Counted from the first letter of the stretch, positions 1 to 6,841 are shown. The stretch is DNA of 29,682 bases from Thermoplasmata archaeon (GCA_021846695.1 JAJZWN010000014.1:1-29682); one strand, 5' to 3'. Notes: a model not told the origin generated them from the letters alone. Made by a program: numbers and translations.

Positions 1-120
1 CTTCAGCGTGTGAACATGCTCAAGATCGGTGAGGAATGGAAGATATCTGAAATACCGAAAAAATCTGGGGAAATAATTAAGGCTCTTGAAATACCTATTA
101 TGCAAAATAACGGGAGTTAG
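1..120 (+). pseudogene. C-terminal end of a transposase-like protein (cut by window edge)
   Basis: The first 120 bases are open in frame 1 and end with TAG. They encode about 39 residues, basic and rich in Lys and Ile, including KIGEEWKISEIPKKSGEII. The style resembles the C-terminal tail of a DDE transposase of the IS4/IS1634 kind, but the fragment is too short to assign a family. It directly abuts a TnpB remnant on the opposite strand that stops within its zinc-ribbon region, which suggests that this element landed in, or recombined into, the TnpB gene. The rest of the gene lies outside the window, so whether it is intact there is unknown. Confidence 0.4.
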
Positions 121-785
121 AGTTTAAAATGAGAACGCTCAGGCCTGTTCCTCTTATGGATGGTGTGGCATACTGTACATTCCCTGCTGGTATTGTGTGC
201 ATCGATCACTATGACTGGAATGCCAGCTTCCCTTACCTTGTATTCAATGAACACCCTGAGCTGGTAGAATGCCCAGGAGTTGTGGATATATCTCTTGCCC
301 TTCCTTAACAGTTGTCCTCATCCTGATGCCACTGAGGTCTTCAATGGCAGAAGAGGTGCCTTTGGCATTTTGAACTATCTCATTGGATATGATGTGGTTG
401 GTATTTCTGGCAAATCTACTCTCCCTGACAGAGAGTTTCTTTAAATGCCTTCTGGCAGATTTAGTACCTTTAGACTGCAGTCTGGACCGCAGATCAGCAT
501 TTCGTTCCCTTACTTCCCTGATATCATCTCCAGAGTAGTATTTCCCTGTGGAATCAACAGCGATATTTTCAATACCCATATCAACGCCAATGAGGTCATT
601 TACCTTAATCAGTGGGTACTATGGAATTTCCACAGTAACCATGAGGTAAAATACTTTGTTTCTCCGCACAAGGTCACACTGCCCCCTTATCCTCTGGAAA
701 GGGATTTCACCATATTTTCCAATAGTCATGGGTATTATTATCCTGCCCCTGACAGTATTGATGCTGACCATATCCAGTCCCTTGA
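118..785 (-). pseudogene. tnpB: Decayed tnpB (IS200/IS605-type RNA-guided nuclease) remnant
   Basis: Three pieces of a TnpB protein can be read on the minus strand. The first (about 785 to 622) contains FKGLDMVSINTVRGR and GQCDLVRRNKVFYLMVTVEIP and ends at an in-frame TAG at 619-621. The same frame continues with LIGVDMGIENIAVDS (the first RuvC-like acidic motif), KGTKSARRHLKKLS and EDLSGIRMRTTV. A frameshift near 300-305 moves the reading to SWAFYQLRVFIEYKVREAG, VIVIDAHNTSRECTVCH and RNRPERSHFKL, ending near 118. TnpB normally goes on to the second Cys pair of its zinc ribbon, so the 3' end is missing. The N-terminal third is missing too. With a stop, a frameshift and both ends lost, no active nuclease can be made. 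It is sandwiched between a transposase tail and a toxin fragment. Confidence 0.85.
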
Positions 786-996
786 AAAGATTGGTAGGGA
801 TATAGCTAAACGGATTCTCGAAAAAATAAATGGGATTAGTGCAAATCCATTCAGATATGTTAAACGTTTAAATGCAGTGCCTTTGTTTAGCTTGAGAGTT
901 GGCATTTATAGGATATTATTGAGCGTAGAAAGAAACAATATAGTAATTGTTGTCATAGATGTTGGAAAACGGGAGAACGTCTATGATGACCTATAG
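778..996 (+). pseudogene. RelE/ParE-superfamily toxin, 5'-truncated
   Basis: The last 70 or so codons before TAG at 994-996 read SLEKIGRDIAKRILEKI, NPFRYVKRL, SLRVGIYRILLS and VIVVIDVGKRENVYDDL. This is the typical RelE-type mRNA interferase layout: a helix pair, an RLRVG-Y-R strand and a final hydrophobic strand followed by a basic GKREN turn. Family members normally have 12-20 further N-terminal residues and a start codon. Here the upstream codons belong to the antisense of a TnpB remnant, so the open frame reaching back to 445 is a chimera and not a gene. No antitoxin is adjacent. It is most likely an inactive relic of a toxin-antitoxin pair broken by the TnpB-bearing DNA. Confidence 0.75.
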
Positions 997-1013
997 ACGT
1001 ACATTCAGTGGTT

Positions 1014-1517
1014 TCAGGTCGCCTTTGACATTCTGACCCAGTTTTTAGAGAATTCATTGGGCATATTGCCAACTGCAAGAAACCCATTATGTTGATAGAA
1101 TATAATTGCCTGTTCATTAATCAATGGCGTATCGATAACAACAGCCTCCAAATTATCCAGAGGTATCCTACTTAACAAGGAACTGCCGATACCTTTTCTC
1201 CTGAAAGCAGAATCCACTACGATTTCCTCAAGATAAAATTCCCCAGGATTACATCCATGCTCTGATAGTATTTCCGATCTGCTACTCCCAGACAACCATC
1301 CGACAATCTTCGAGTTAATTTCTGCAACAATGGTATGATACCTGCTGTCAATTATATAGCCCTCAACCGTTCCTTTATTTATAATTAGCTGATTATTCTT
1401 GGAAGAAGTTTCGTTGACTGCCAGAAACTGGCTAAGTGAACTTTCCAAAATACTATACATTCTGTCTAAGTCTGCAATATGTGGCGGCCTGAACAGGAAT
1501 GGGATACGGTTCGACAT
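1014..1517 (-). CDS. GNAT family N-acetyltransferase
   Basis: This 167-residue protein has the GNAT fold signature. The acetyl-CoA pyrophosphate loop RRKGIGSSLL lies at about residues 106-115, preceded by the strand FYLEEIVVDSAF. The late motif, INEQAIIFYQHNGFLAVG, is the usual C-terminal 'A..FY...GF' element of the family. The acyl acceptor cannot be told from sequence. It is alone on its strand: the toxin remnant converges on it with a 17-bp gap, and about 226 bp separate it from the AbiE-like pair. An AT-rich stretch about 30 bp upstream of the ATG (minus-strand AAATTAAATAAC) could be its TATA element. It sits in accessory DNA and may be horizontally acquired. Confidence 0.85.
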   Translation of the reverse strand: MSNRIPFLFRPPHIADLDRMYSILESSLSQFLAVNETSSKNNQLIINKGTVEGYIIDSRYHTIVAEINSKIVGWLSGSSRSEILSEHGCNPGEFYLEEIVVDSAFRRKGIGSSLLSRIPLDNLEAVVIDTPLINEQAIIFYQHNGFLAVGNMPNEFSKNWVRMSKAT

Positions 1518-1605
1518 AATCTCAGTGCGATTACGTTATGTTATTTAATTTTTGACAGACAATCTCCTGTAAAGTACGGCATGATACCAAAAAGAATATA
1601 GGTAG

Positions 1606-1665
1606 GTATCCATTTATTTAATTAAGGTGTGCATACGAATCACACAAAACATAATTAAATGGGTA
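1606..1665. repeat. Imperfect inverted repeat with central hairpin
   Basis: The left arm at 1606-1624 (GTATCCATTTATTTAATTA) and the right arm at 1651-1665 (TAATTAAATGGGTAC) are complementary apart from a 2-base insertion and one mismatch. Inside lies a second stem, GTGTG (1627-1631) with CACAC (1641-1645), around a 9-nt loop. It lies in the 226-bp gap between the GNAT gene and the AbiE-like toxin gene, downstream of the latter. It could be a terminator-like RNA hairpin, the end of a lost mobile element, or a small palindromic element. No coding capacity is seen in this gap. Confidence 0.4.
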
Positions 1666-1743
1666 CTTAAGCAAGAGTGCTAACTTCATAAAAAACATAC
1701 TGAGCAGTAATGAATTTACCCGTTTTTCTGCAGAATTGTCAAT

Positions 1744-2475
1744 CTATTCCTTCATTGTTCCAGAAACAATATGAGCAACTTGATTTCCAAAACTAACCCA
1801 TTTCTTCCTGGTTTTATCTGTTCTCTCAGTTTCTAATCTCGACATTGAATCTTCATAGAGTTTATTGGAATGTGTTTTTCGCAAGGTTTTTCTTAATTTT
1901 TCGGTTAAGGTATTTGATTCTATGTCATTAAACAGAGCAATTACTTTTTTACCATCTATTTTAACATCAAACATTGAAAACAAATCAGTTATATCCTGAT
2001 CTCGACCAGATTGAAGCTTCAATGCCCAAATCGCTTCGGGACTGGCAATTGGAATTTTATTTTTTGTTCCACCAGTTAGAGTAATTAGCCGAAGATTTCT
2101 ATGATCCATGCTAATCCAAGGTTCTGGCATATCTACTTGCGCTTCCCTATCCCTCACATAACCCACAAGCACATCTAGAGTTATCTCTTCTGTTCTGTAC
2201 CTGAGTACTTTGCCTTCATAATTCTGTGGGTTTGGAATTGAAGAGTTTTCCAATTCAAAGTTCTGGGCATTAATAAAATCTTCCAGTTTTCCTGGGGCAC
2301 CATTTGGGATAACAATATCAACATCATTAGAGTATCTTGGTACTCCGTACGCAGCTATTGCATATCCGCCGATTAAGACACCCCCAAGTTCCCAAGGCCA
2401 TTCATCTAAAAGACCGAGGACTTTCCTTTCCCTACTAACTGGATCAGTACCCAATGAGTTCACTTGCTCCTGCAT
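1744..2475 (-). CDS. AbiEii-like nucleotidyltransferase toxin
   Basis: This 243-residue protein belongs to the nucleotidyltransferase superfamily as used in AbiE type IV toxin-antitoxin (abortive infection) systems. Visible motifs are GGYAI at residues 36-40, R47-x-S49-N-D51-V-D53 (the metal-binding DxD), the third acidic strand ITLDVLVG with D101, and the helix ALKLQSGRDQDITDLF, in which K153, R158, D161 and D164 match the family's K...R..KD..D motif. Such toxins act in the cytoplasm on nucleotide or tRNA substrates; the substrate here is not known. Its start overlaps the end of the upstream antitoxin-like gene by 32 bases, so the two are co-transcribed and probably translationally coupled. 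All catalytic positions look intact. It could also be a non-toxic nucleotidyltransferase, but the wHTH partner argues for AbiE. Confidence 0.8.
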   Translation of the reverse strand: MQEQVNSLGTDPVSRERKVLGLLDEWPWELGGVLIGGYAIAAYGVPRYSNDVDIVIPNGAPGKLEDFINAQNFELENSSIPNPQNYEGKVLRYRTEEITLDVLVGYVRDREAQVDMPEPWISMDHRNLRLITLTGGTKNKIPIASPEAIWALKLQSGRDQDITDLFSMFDVKIDGKKVIALFNDIESNTLTEKLRKTLRKTHSNKLYEDSMSRLETERTDKTRKKWVSFGNQVAHIVSGTMKE

Positions 2476-3007
2476 AAAGTCCTGGGTGATTCTTGATTAT
2501 CCTGAGAACTTCATTCTTTGGGATTACGGGCTCACCTGCAACTAACGTCCACTTAATCCTGGAAGCGGCCTCCAGGATAACGAAGCTCCCTACCCTTTTT
2601 TTTCCTGAGCACGAAACCCCTGATCTCATGAGGTATCTCTTCCACTCCTCTATTTCCGACTTGTGAACTCGGAGATGAAATACACGTAGATATGGATTCG
2701 GAGAAATTTTATATCTTCCATTTGTCCATATTTCCACCGCTGTACTTCCCATCCATGCCTTATCCCACGGTGCTTTAAGAATGATATTTTTGACTCTTTC
2801 CCACTCACTTATCCTTTTATCTGGCCTCTCCGACAGTAGCAATACTCGATATGTACCCCGTCCCCTCCGTTCCACAACTCCTCTCATTTTTAACTCTGAT
2901 AGTAATTTTGCTGGACGAGTGTTTCCAGTTGCCGCTTTAAAATCAGAAGTTGTGAAATCCTCGTCACCGAATTTTGAAATCAAAGCATCTAAATAAGTGA
3001 ATCCCAT
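2444..3007 (-). CDS. AbiEi-like winged-helix antitoxin/regulator
   Basis: This 187-residue protein begins with a winged-helix DNA-binding domain (about residues 5-55): FTTSDFKAATGN and LLSELKMRGVVERRGRGTYRV, helix-turn-helix followed by a basic wing. The rest (about 75-187) is an unclassified alpha/beta region with a basic patch around residue 135. This layout, with a wHTH first and a nucleotidyltransferase gene overlapping downstream, is that of AbiEi antitoxins, which repress their own operon and neutralise AbiEii. A TATA-like element (3028-3040) lies about 27 bp upstream of the ATG, and an inverted repeat sits between it and the start codon. The call rests mainly on the domain and the gene order. 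Confidence 0.72.
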   Translation of the reverse strand: MGFTYLDALISKFGDEDFTTSDFKAATGNTRPAKLLSELKMRGVVERRGRGTYRVLLLSERPDKRISEWERVKNIILKAPWDKAWMGSTAVEIWTNGRYKISPNPYLRVFHLRVHKSEIEEWKRYLMRSGVSCSGKKRVGSFVILEAASRIKWTLVAGEPVIPKNEVLRIIKNHPGLYAGASELIGY

Positions 3008-3008
3008 A

Positions 3009-3025
3009 TTCCGTAATATTCGGAA
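3009..3025. promoter_or_regulatory. Candidate operator of the AbiE-like operon
   Basis: Inverted repeat TTCCG (3009-3013) / CGGAA (3021-3025) with a 7-bp AT spacer lies one base upstream of the ATG of the winged-helix gene and downstream of its probable TATA box (minus strand, 3028-3040). With a leaderless start the repeat would cover the transcription start, where a bound repressor would block initiation. AbiEi proteins are known to autoregulate through inverted repeats; binding here is inferred. Confidence 0.5.
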
Positions 3026-3141
3026 CTATTATATTAATTCATCGTATATTAAATAATGCTCCCCGGATATTCAATCCAATAAAAAATAGCAGGCATTAAA
3101 AAGATTCGCTTACAGATGCAAAAGGATAGATGGTGTTCGAA

Positions 3142-3150
3142 TCTTTATAT
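3142..3150 (+). promoter_or_regulatory. TATA box for the histidine phosphatase gene
   Basis: TCTTTATAT ends 24 bp upstream of the TTG start at 3174. This is the spacing expected for archaeal BoxA when transcription begins at or next to the start codon, which supports a leaderless mRNA with a TTG start. Confidence 0.5.
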
Positions 3151-3173
3151 CTGATGAATATATACGATGAAAT

Positions 3174-3773
3174 TTGGCAAAAGCGTATGTAATCAGGCAC
3201 GCTGAAGTTGTTGTTGATCCAAATCTACCTTCCGATCAATGGGATCTTTCTCCCGAAGCTGAAACCTCTATTAGGCAAATTTCTCGTGGCATTGAAGGGA
3301 CAACCGCATCACACATCTACCATAGTCCAGAGAATAAGGCATATAATACTGCTAAATTCATCAGTGATATATTTGGAATCCCAACGGAAACCAGTTTTAA
3401 CCTGAGAGAAGTAGAAAGAACGTTTCGCTTTTTACCTGACGATACCTTTAATCTTCTTATCGCAGAATACCTTGAGGGAAAAGGAGCTGGAGCGTTTGAA
3501 AACTATAAAATTGCGCAGACTCGCGTAGCCAAATGCTTTTCAAATGTCGTTTCAAAAAATCACGGGAGAGATGTTATTCTGGTGTATCACGGTATAATTC
3601 TGACTATTTTGTACAGTTATCTTCTGCAGCGTCAACTTAACTGGATTGACTGGAAAAATATTAGGATACCAGATTTATCTATTATTGATTTGGATAAGAA
3701 TACTATAGAACGGGGTTTTTCTCTACGAGGAATAAAAAGATATTCATTCAACTTCACCCTTAACTCGCGTTAG
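3174..3773 (+). CDS. Histidine phosphatase family protein (phosphoglycerate mutase-like)
   Basis: This 199-residue protein starts with the family signature: strand AYVIRHAE with catalytic R8-H9. It then has SPENKAYNTA at 51-60 (the usual S-P-x-x-R-A-x-x-T-A, with Lys55 in place of Arg), the acidic residue in FNLREVERTF (E79), and the second catalytic histidine in VILVYHGIILT (H139). The phosphohistidine mechanism is therefore plausible; the substrate (small phosphate ester, phosphoprotein or nucleotide) cannot be predicted. The reading frame is closed by TGA at 3168-3170, so the gene must start at TTG 3174 or later, and TTG puts the family strand in its normal place. It stands alone between the AbiE-like operon and tRNA-Cys. 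Confidence 0.85.
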   Translation: MAKAYVIRHAEVVVDPNLPSDQWDLSPEAETSIRQISRGIEGTTASHIYHSPENKAYNTAKFISDIFGIPTETSFNLREVERTFRFLPDDTFNLLIAEYLEGKGAGAFENYKIAQTRVAKCFSNVVSKNHGRDVILVYHGIILTILYSYLLQRQLNWIDWKNIRIPDLSIIDLDKNTIERGFSLRGIKRYSFNFTLNSR

Positions 3774-3895
3774 CTATAGTTGCATCTATTCAAAACGTAA
3801 TGTGCAGTTTTATGTTGCAATTTATAGCGCCTTTTATTCTCTTAGAGATCTCCATAGAATAGTGGCATATAGAACTGGATAGAAACTTGATTCTA
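3774..3895. other. Non-coding spacer next to tRNA-Cys
   Basis: This is about 120 bp of AT-rich DNA between the phosphatase stop codon and the 3' end of tRNA-Cys. No convincing gene, attachment-site duplication or terminator was recognised. Confidence 0.5.
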
Positions 3896-3967
3896 AGGAT
3901 AGGTTGGGATTTGGACCCAAGTAGATGAGATCTGCAGTCTCACGCATAGCTTCTCTGCCACCTATCC
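3896..3967 (-). tRNA. tRNA-Cys (anticodon GCA)
   Basis: On the minus strand a full cloverleaf can be folded: a 7-bp acceptor stem GGATAGG/CCTATCC (3961-3967 with 3897-3903), a D arm starting GCAGAG and ending TGC, a 5-bp anticodon stem TGAGA/TCTCA around loop CTGCAGA (anticodon GCA at 3933-3935), a 5-nt variable region, and a T stem TTGGG/CCCAA with loop TCCAAAT. The discriminator at 3896 is U73, a known cysteine identity element. CCA is not encoded. A TATA box lies at the expected distance upstream. It replaces any reading of a small protein gene across 3925-4137. Confidence 0.95.
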
Positions 3968-3987
3968 GTTCTTACATATTGCAAATC

Positions 3988-3996
3988 TATATTTAT
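3988..3996 (-). promoter_or_regulatory. TATA box of tRNA-Cys
   Basis: Minus-strand ATAAATATA lies 21-29 bp upstream of the first tRNA base (3967), typical of archaeal tRNA promoters. Confidence 0.6.
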
Positions 3997-4167
3997 TCTT
4001 TTCATTGGATTTATTATAATCTCTCTATTATTTATTATGCTATATCTTCTTTATGTGAATTATTGCACCAAATTAATTGGTATATCTTTCAAACTTATCG
4101 GTTATATGATTTAAAACACCATGTAGGAAGTCAATAGAATAAAATGTACAAAAAATATGCCAAATAT

Positions 4168-4202
4168 TGACAATATTCTACATCGCATGACAAAGTGTGA
4201 CA
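4168..4202 (+). promoter_or_regulatory. Three phased TGACA direct repeats upstream of the actin-like gene
   Basis: TGACA occurs at 4168-4172, 4188-4192 and 4198-4202, so the copies are 20 and 10 bp apart, i.e. on the same face of the helix. They lie immediately upstream of a TATA-like segment (4203-4211). This could be an activator or repressor site; no regulator is known. Confidence 0.35.
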
Positions 4203-4287
4203 TAAATATTTAAATCTTGCAAATTATTTAATATATTTGAGCAAAAATTTAAATATAATTTACATATTATTTCCTATGGGATTACAA

Positions 4288-4292
4288 GAGGT
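4288..4292 (+). promoter_or_regulatory. Shine-Dalgarno site of the actin-like gene
   Basis: GAGGT with 8 bases to the ATG at 4301. It stands out because most single genes in this window have no such site and appear leaderless, and it implies a short 5' leader from a TATA box near 4246-4256. Confidence 0.55.
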
Positions 4293-4300
4293 AATATAAG

Positions 4301-5278
4301 ATGGCAATACTTGGAGTAGATTTAGGATATGGAGATACGAAATTGGTCACCGAAGACAATAAAAAAGCAAAATTTCCATCCAGATGGATGCCGGCAGAAT
4401 CTAGAAACTGGGGAATTGGTGGAAACATACCAATAATATCGATAAATGATGGAGAAACTTTTGTATTCGGAGAAGATGCCACAGGAACTAACTTGAGAGA
4501 ACCACAGGGAGATGGAAGGCTTACTGACCCCAATGCAATGCAACTTCTGGCCGGTGCATTATGGAAAAGTGGAATTGGAAAAGCAGCCCAAAAAACAGAT
4601 GTTATACTGGCTAGCGGAACACAGCTAACCAGTTTTGATAAGGAAATTGTTGCTGCAAACAAGCTTTTAGAAGGAAAAGATCTAAAAATAAAGTCCGCAG
4701 ATGGCAAGGAACAAAAATTCCACATATCCAAATTAATTATGAGACCTCAGGGTGTGGGTGCTGCTATTTATTTATTAAATCAGGGGCTCTTAAAGAAACA
4801 GTATGGAAATGGCGTTGTGATAGATATTGGATTCAAAACCACTGATGTACTAACGCTCAATTTAAAAAATCTTGAACCAATAGTAGAGCAGTCTTTCAGT
4901 ATCCAGGCGGGAATCGGAGATGTTGTTTCAGGCATAAGTAAAGCTATTGGCAAAGAAACAGGTTTTGTTGTCCCTGCCGATGTAGCCAGAGATTCCATAG
5001 GGAAAAAAGTAACCTTTAAACAAAGTAAAATAGGTGGTCCAGAGGTCTCCGAACCCTTGTTAGCCGAACTGGCACAGAAAATAATTGATGAAATGAGGGA
5101 AAATCTCAGGGAAGACCTTGACAGGATTACCGAATTGATCCCGGTGGGTGGAGGTTCGGTCCTTATTGGGGATAAATTAGAAGATATAGCTCCGGGTCAC
5201 ATGATAAAGGTTCCGCCAGAAGATATGCAATTTGCAAACGTTTTAGGATATAATATAGCGGCATCTGAAAATCATTAA
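4301..5278 (+). CDS. Ta0583-type actin-like ATPase
   Basis: This 325-residue protein matches in length and pattern the Thermoplasma acidophilum actin homologue Ta0583, a ParM/MreB-like ATPase able to form filaments. Visible nucleotide-binding motifs are phosphate-1 GVDLGYGDTKLV (residues 5-16), phosphate-2 VVIDIGFKTTDVL (172-184, D175) and the adenosine motif PVGGGSVLIGDKLED (281-295). There is no signal or membrane segment, so it is cytoplasmic. Its cellular job is not established for this lineage, which lacks a cell wall; shape, division and DNA segregation have been discussed. It has its own promoter and a Shine-Dalgarno site, and an RNase H-fold gene follows 69 bp downstream with a separate TATA box. 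Confidence 0.92.
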   Translation: MAILGVDLGYGDTKLVTEDNKKAKFPSRWMPAESRNWGIGGNIPIISINDGETFVFGEDATGTNLREPQGDGRLTDPNAMQLLAGALWKSGIGKAAQKTDVILASGTQLTSFDKEIVAANKLLEGKDLKIKSADGKEQKFHISKLIMRPQGVGAAIYLLNQGLLKKQYGNGVVIDIGFKTTDVLTLNLKNLEPIVEQSFSIQAGIGDVVSGISKAIGKETGFVVPADVARDSIGKKVTFKQSKIGGPEVSEPLLAELAQKIIDEMRENLREDLDRITELIPVGGGSVLIGDKLEDIAPGHMIKVPPEDMQFANVLGYNIAASENH

Positions 5279-5316
5279 TTCCCGATTACAAATTTTAAAT
5301 AATTTAAATGATAATA

Positions 5317-5324
5317 TTTATAAA
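5317..5324 (+). promoter_or_regulatory. TATA box of the RNase H-fold gene
   Basis: TTTATAAA is centred 27 bp upstream of the ATG at 5348, with no Shine-Dalgarno site between. This fits a leaderless transcript independent of the actin-like gene. Confidence 0.55.
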
Positions 5325-5347
5325 TGATGAAATACTTAATTATATAA

Positions 5348-5989
5348 ATGACGCGTGTAGGAATATATACTCACGATTTCAAATTTTACCATGATGTTAT
5401 AAGAGATCTCAAAAGATGGAATCTGCCATTTTTCAGCATAACTGATCTTTATTCAATACCTGCTGACATAAATGTTATACTAAGTTCTGAAAGAGATCAA
5501 TTTACCCTCCCAGGACAGGTGAAGGCAACTACATCAATTGAGGGAATAAGGAGATGTTTGCCTGTGCTTCTTAATAAGGGCCAATTTACCAGGATCATAA
5601 TAGGCATAGACCCTGGACCAAGGCCTGGAATTGCTGTTATGGCAGATAATGTACTTATGGAGGCGTGGGAATGCCCCAGTATCTGTGGAGTTAAAAAAGA
5701 TGTAATAGAAATAGTTGAAAACTATGATTATGAGTACATAATGATAAAAATTGGGAATGGTGATCGCCCCAACAGGGACCTAATAATAAAACAATTAAGG
5801 AATATAGCTCCCATGGTCATAGTAAACGAAGAGAATACAAGCACACCACATAAAATTCATGACAATGCACTGTCTGCTGCAAGGATCTCCTTAATAGACG
5901 ACAGGTATGACATATCAAGAACTCCCATAAAATTTAGCAGAAAAAACATATATGAAAAGGAGTTTATAACTCTCCACTCACTAATTTAG
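5348..5989 (+). CDS. RuvC-like RNase H-fold protein of unknown role
   Basis: This 213-residue protein has two parts. Residues 1-60 form an alpha/beta segment (RVGIYTHDFKFYHDVIRDL). Residues 82-195 look like an RNase H/RuvC-type nuclease fold: GIDPGPRPGIAV with D88 as the first catalytic Asp, a middle strand YIMIKIGNGD, and HDNALSAARISLI, which resembles the last RuvC motif (H/D-D-A-x-x-A). The usual central Glu is not obvious. Holliday-junction resolvases, YqgF and related predicted archaeal nucleases share this plan, and the substrate cannot be told. It lies just after the actin-like gene on the same strand and ends one base from the convergent secreted-protein gene. Confidence 0.6.
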   Translation: MTRVGIYTHDFKFYHDVIRDLKRWNLPFFSITDLYSIPADINVILSSERDQFTLPGQVKATTSIEGIRRCLPVLLNKGQFTRIIIGIDPGPRPGIAVMADNVLMEAWECPSICGVKKDVIEIVENYDYEYIMIKIGNGDRPNRDLIIKQLRNIAPMVIVNEENTSTPHKIHDNALSAARISLIDDRYDISRTPIKFSRKNIYEKEFITLHSLI

Positions 5990-5990
5990 A

Positions 5991-6836
5991 TTATTTTGCT
6001 TTTTGCACCTTTTGTGCCTTTTTAGACGACTTTGACCTTTTCCATTTTGGAACCTTTACTGTGTTACGTTTACTGCTTGCTAATACAAGGAATACCGCAA
6101 ATGCAACTGCCACAGCCGCAATGTAATATATCCAGTCATAATTAGGCTTATGCCCGTAATAGAACGTAACCGTACTTTTTCCTGCAATTGTAATCACCGG
6201 ATTATTGGTTGTTACAGTAAGTGTATCCTTGCCCTTATATACTAAGGCTGCTGGCACAGTAATATTGTCTTTGTATGTTGAATTTGCTCCTATCTCATTT
6301 ATATGGCTTACTCCTATCACAACAGAAGATGCGCCATGGGAAATTGTATAGGTCACTGTTATGTTCTTTATTGGCACAGGGTCTGTGTTATTAATTGTGG
6401 AATTAAATGTGATGGGTGCACTCACATTAATTGGGGAAATAGCATAGACATGGCTTACTCTAAAACCAGTTGAATTTTCAGCACTTGCATTGATATATCC
6501 ATGAATATTTTCTGATTCTGATGGTGCCGTTACTGATATGGAAAATGTTCCATTAGTTGAATGATGATTATAATAGGAAAGTGGTGATAAGCCGGTATCG
6601 TTTACAGCTCCCAGGTAGGCTGACACTGAGTAGTTATGGTATCCAGCACTCTCGGTTACATTCAATTGGAAAGTTTGGTTTTCGTATACGTAATGCGGCT
6701 CATGAATGGTAGCAGAAAATGCAGAAGAGGAGGTACTGGGAGATGCATTTGGCATATTATTGCCCAAAGAGGCTACGCCTGATAATGCAATTAAAGCGAA
6801 TATTGTAAATAATGTGATTAATAATTTATATTTCAT
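5991..6836 (-). CDS. Secreted, C-terminally anchored protein in the aglB operon
   Basis: This 281-residue protein has an N-terminal signal peptide (about 1-24, KYKLLITLFTIFALIALSG) and a Thr/Ser/Asn-rich beta-type ectodomain with many N-x-S/T sequons. A CARDB-like stretch lies at about residues 140-225 (INVSAPITFNSTINNTD, NITVTYTISHG). It ends with a transmembrane helix near 233-253 and a very basic cytoplasmic tail (KVPKWKRSKSSKKAQKVQK). The start lies 5 bp after the aglB stop codon, so it is almost certainly translated from the aglB mRNA. It may be an accessory or substrate of the oligosaccharyltransferase, or a glycocalyx protein; no enzymatic motif is seen. Confidence 0.75.
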   Translation of the reverse strand: MKYKLLITLFTIFALIALSGVASLGNNMPNASPSTSSSAFSATIHEPHYVYENQTFQLNVTESAGYHNYSVSAYLGAVNDTGLSPLSYYNHHSTNGTFSISVTAPSESENIHGYINASAENSTGFRVSHVYAISPINVSAPITFNSTINNTDPVPIKNITVTYTISHGASSVVIGVSHINEIGANSTYKDNITVPAALVYKGKDTLTVTTNNPVITIAGKSTVTFYYGHKPNYDWIYYIAAVAVAFAVFLVLASSKRNTVKVPKWKRSKSSKKAQKVQKAK

Positions 6837-6841
6837 CCGGT

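Larger units (their letters stand above)
3968..4300. other. AT-rich intergenic/promoter region between tRNA-Cys and the actin-like gene
   Basis: These 333 bp hold the divergent promoters of tRNA-Cys (minus) and the actin homologue (plus). A frame of 70 codons at 3925-4137 overlaps the tRNA and has a Tyr/Ile-rich composition typical of AT-rich non-coding DNA, so it is not called as a gene. The part from 4141 on contains phased TGACA repeats, two TATA-like segments (4203-4211 and 4246-4256) and a Shine-Dalgarno site. Confidence 0.6.

Noticed and set aside
445..996. A 183-codon open frame on the plus strand
   Set aside because: Its first 110 codons are the antisense of a TnpB remnant; only the last 70 codons are a real protein fragment (RelE-type toxin).
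3122..3902. AAGGATAG at 3122-3129 repeats the tRNA-Cys 3' end (3895-3902), suggesting an integration attachment pair
   Set aside because: Only 8 bases match and no integrase or phage gene lies between the copies; likely chance.
3925..4137. A 70-codon frame after the phosphatase gene
   Set aside because: It overlaps the tRNA-Cys gene on the other strand and has no promoter or recognisable domain.
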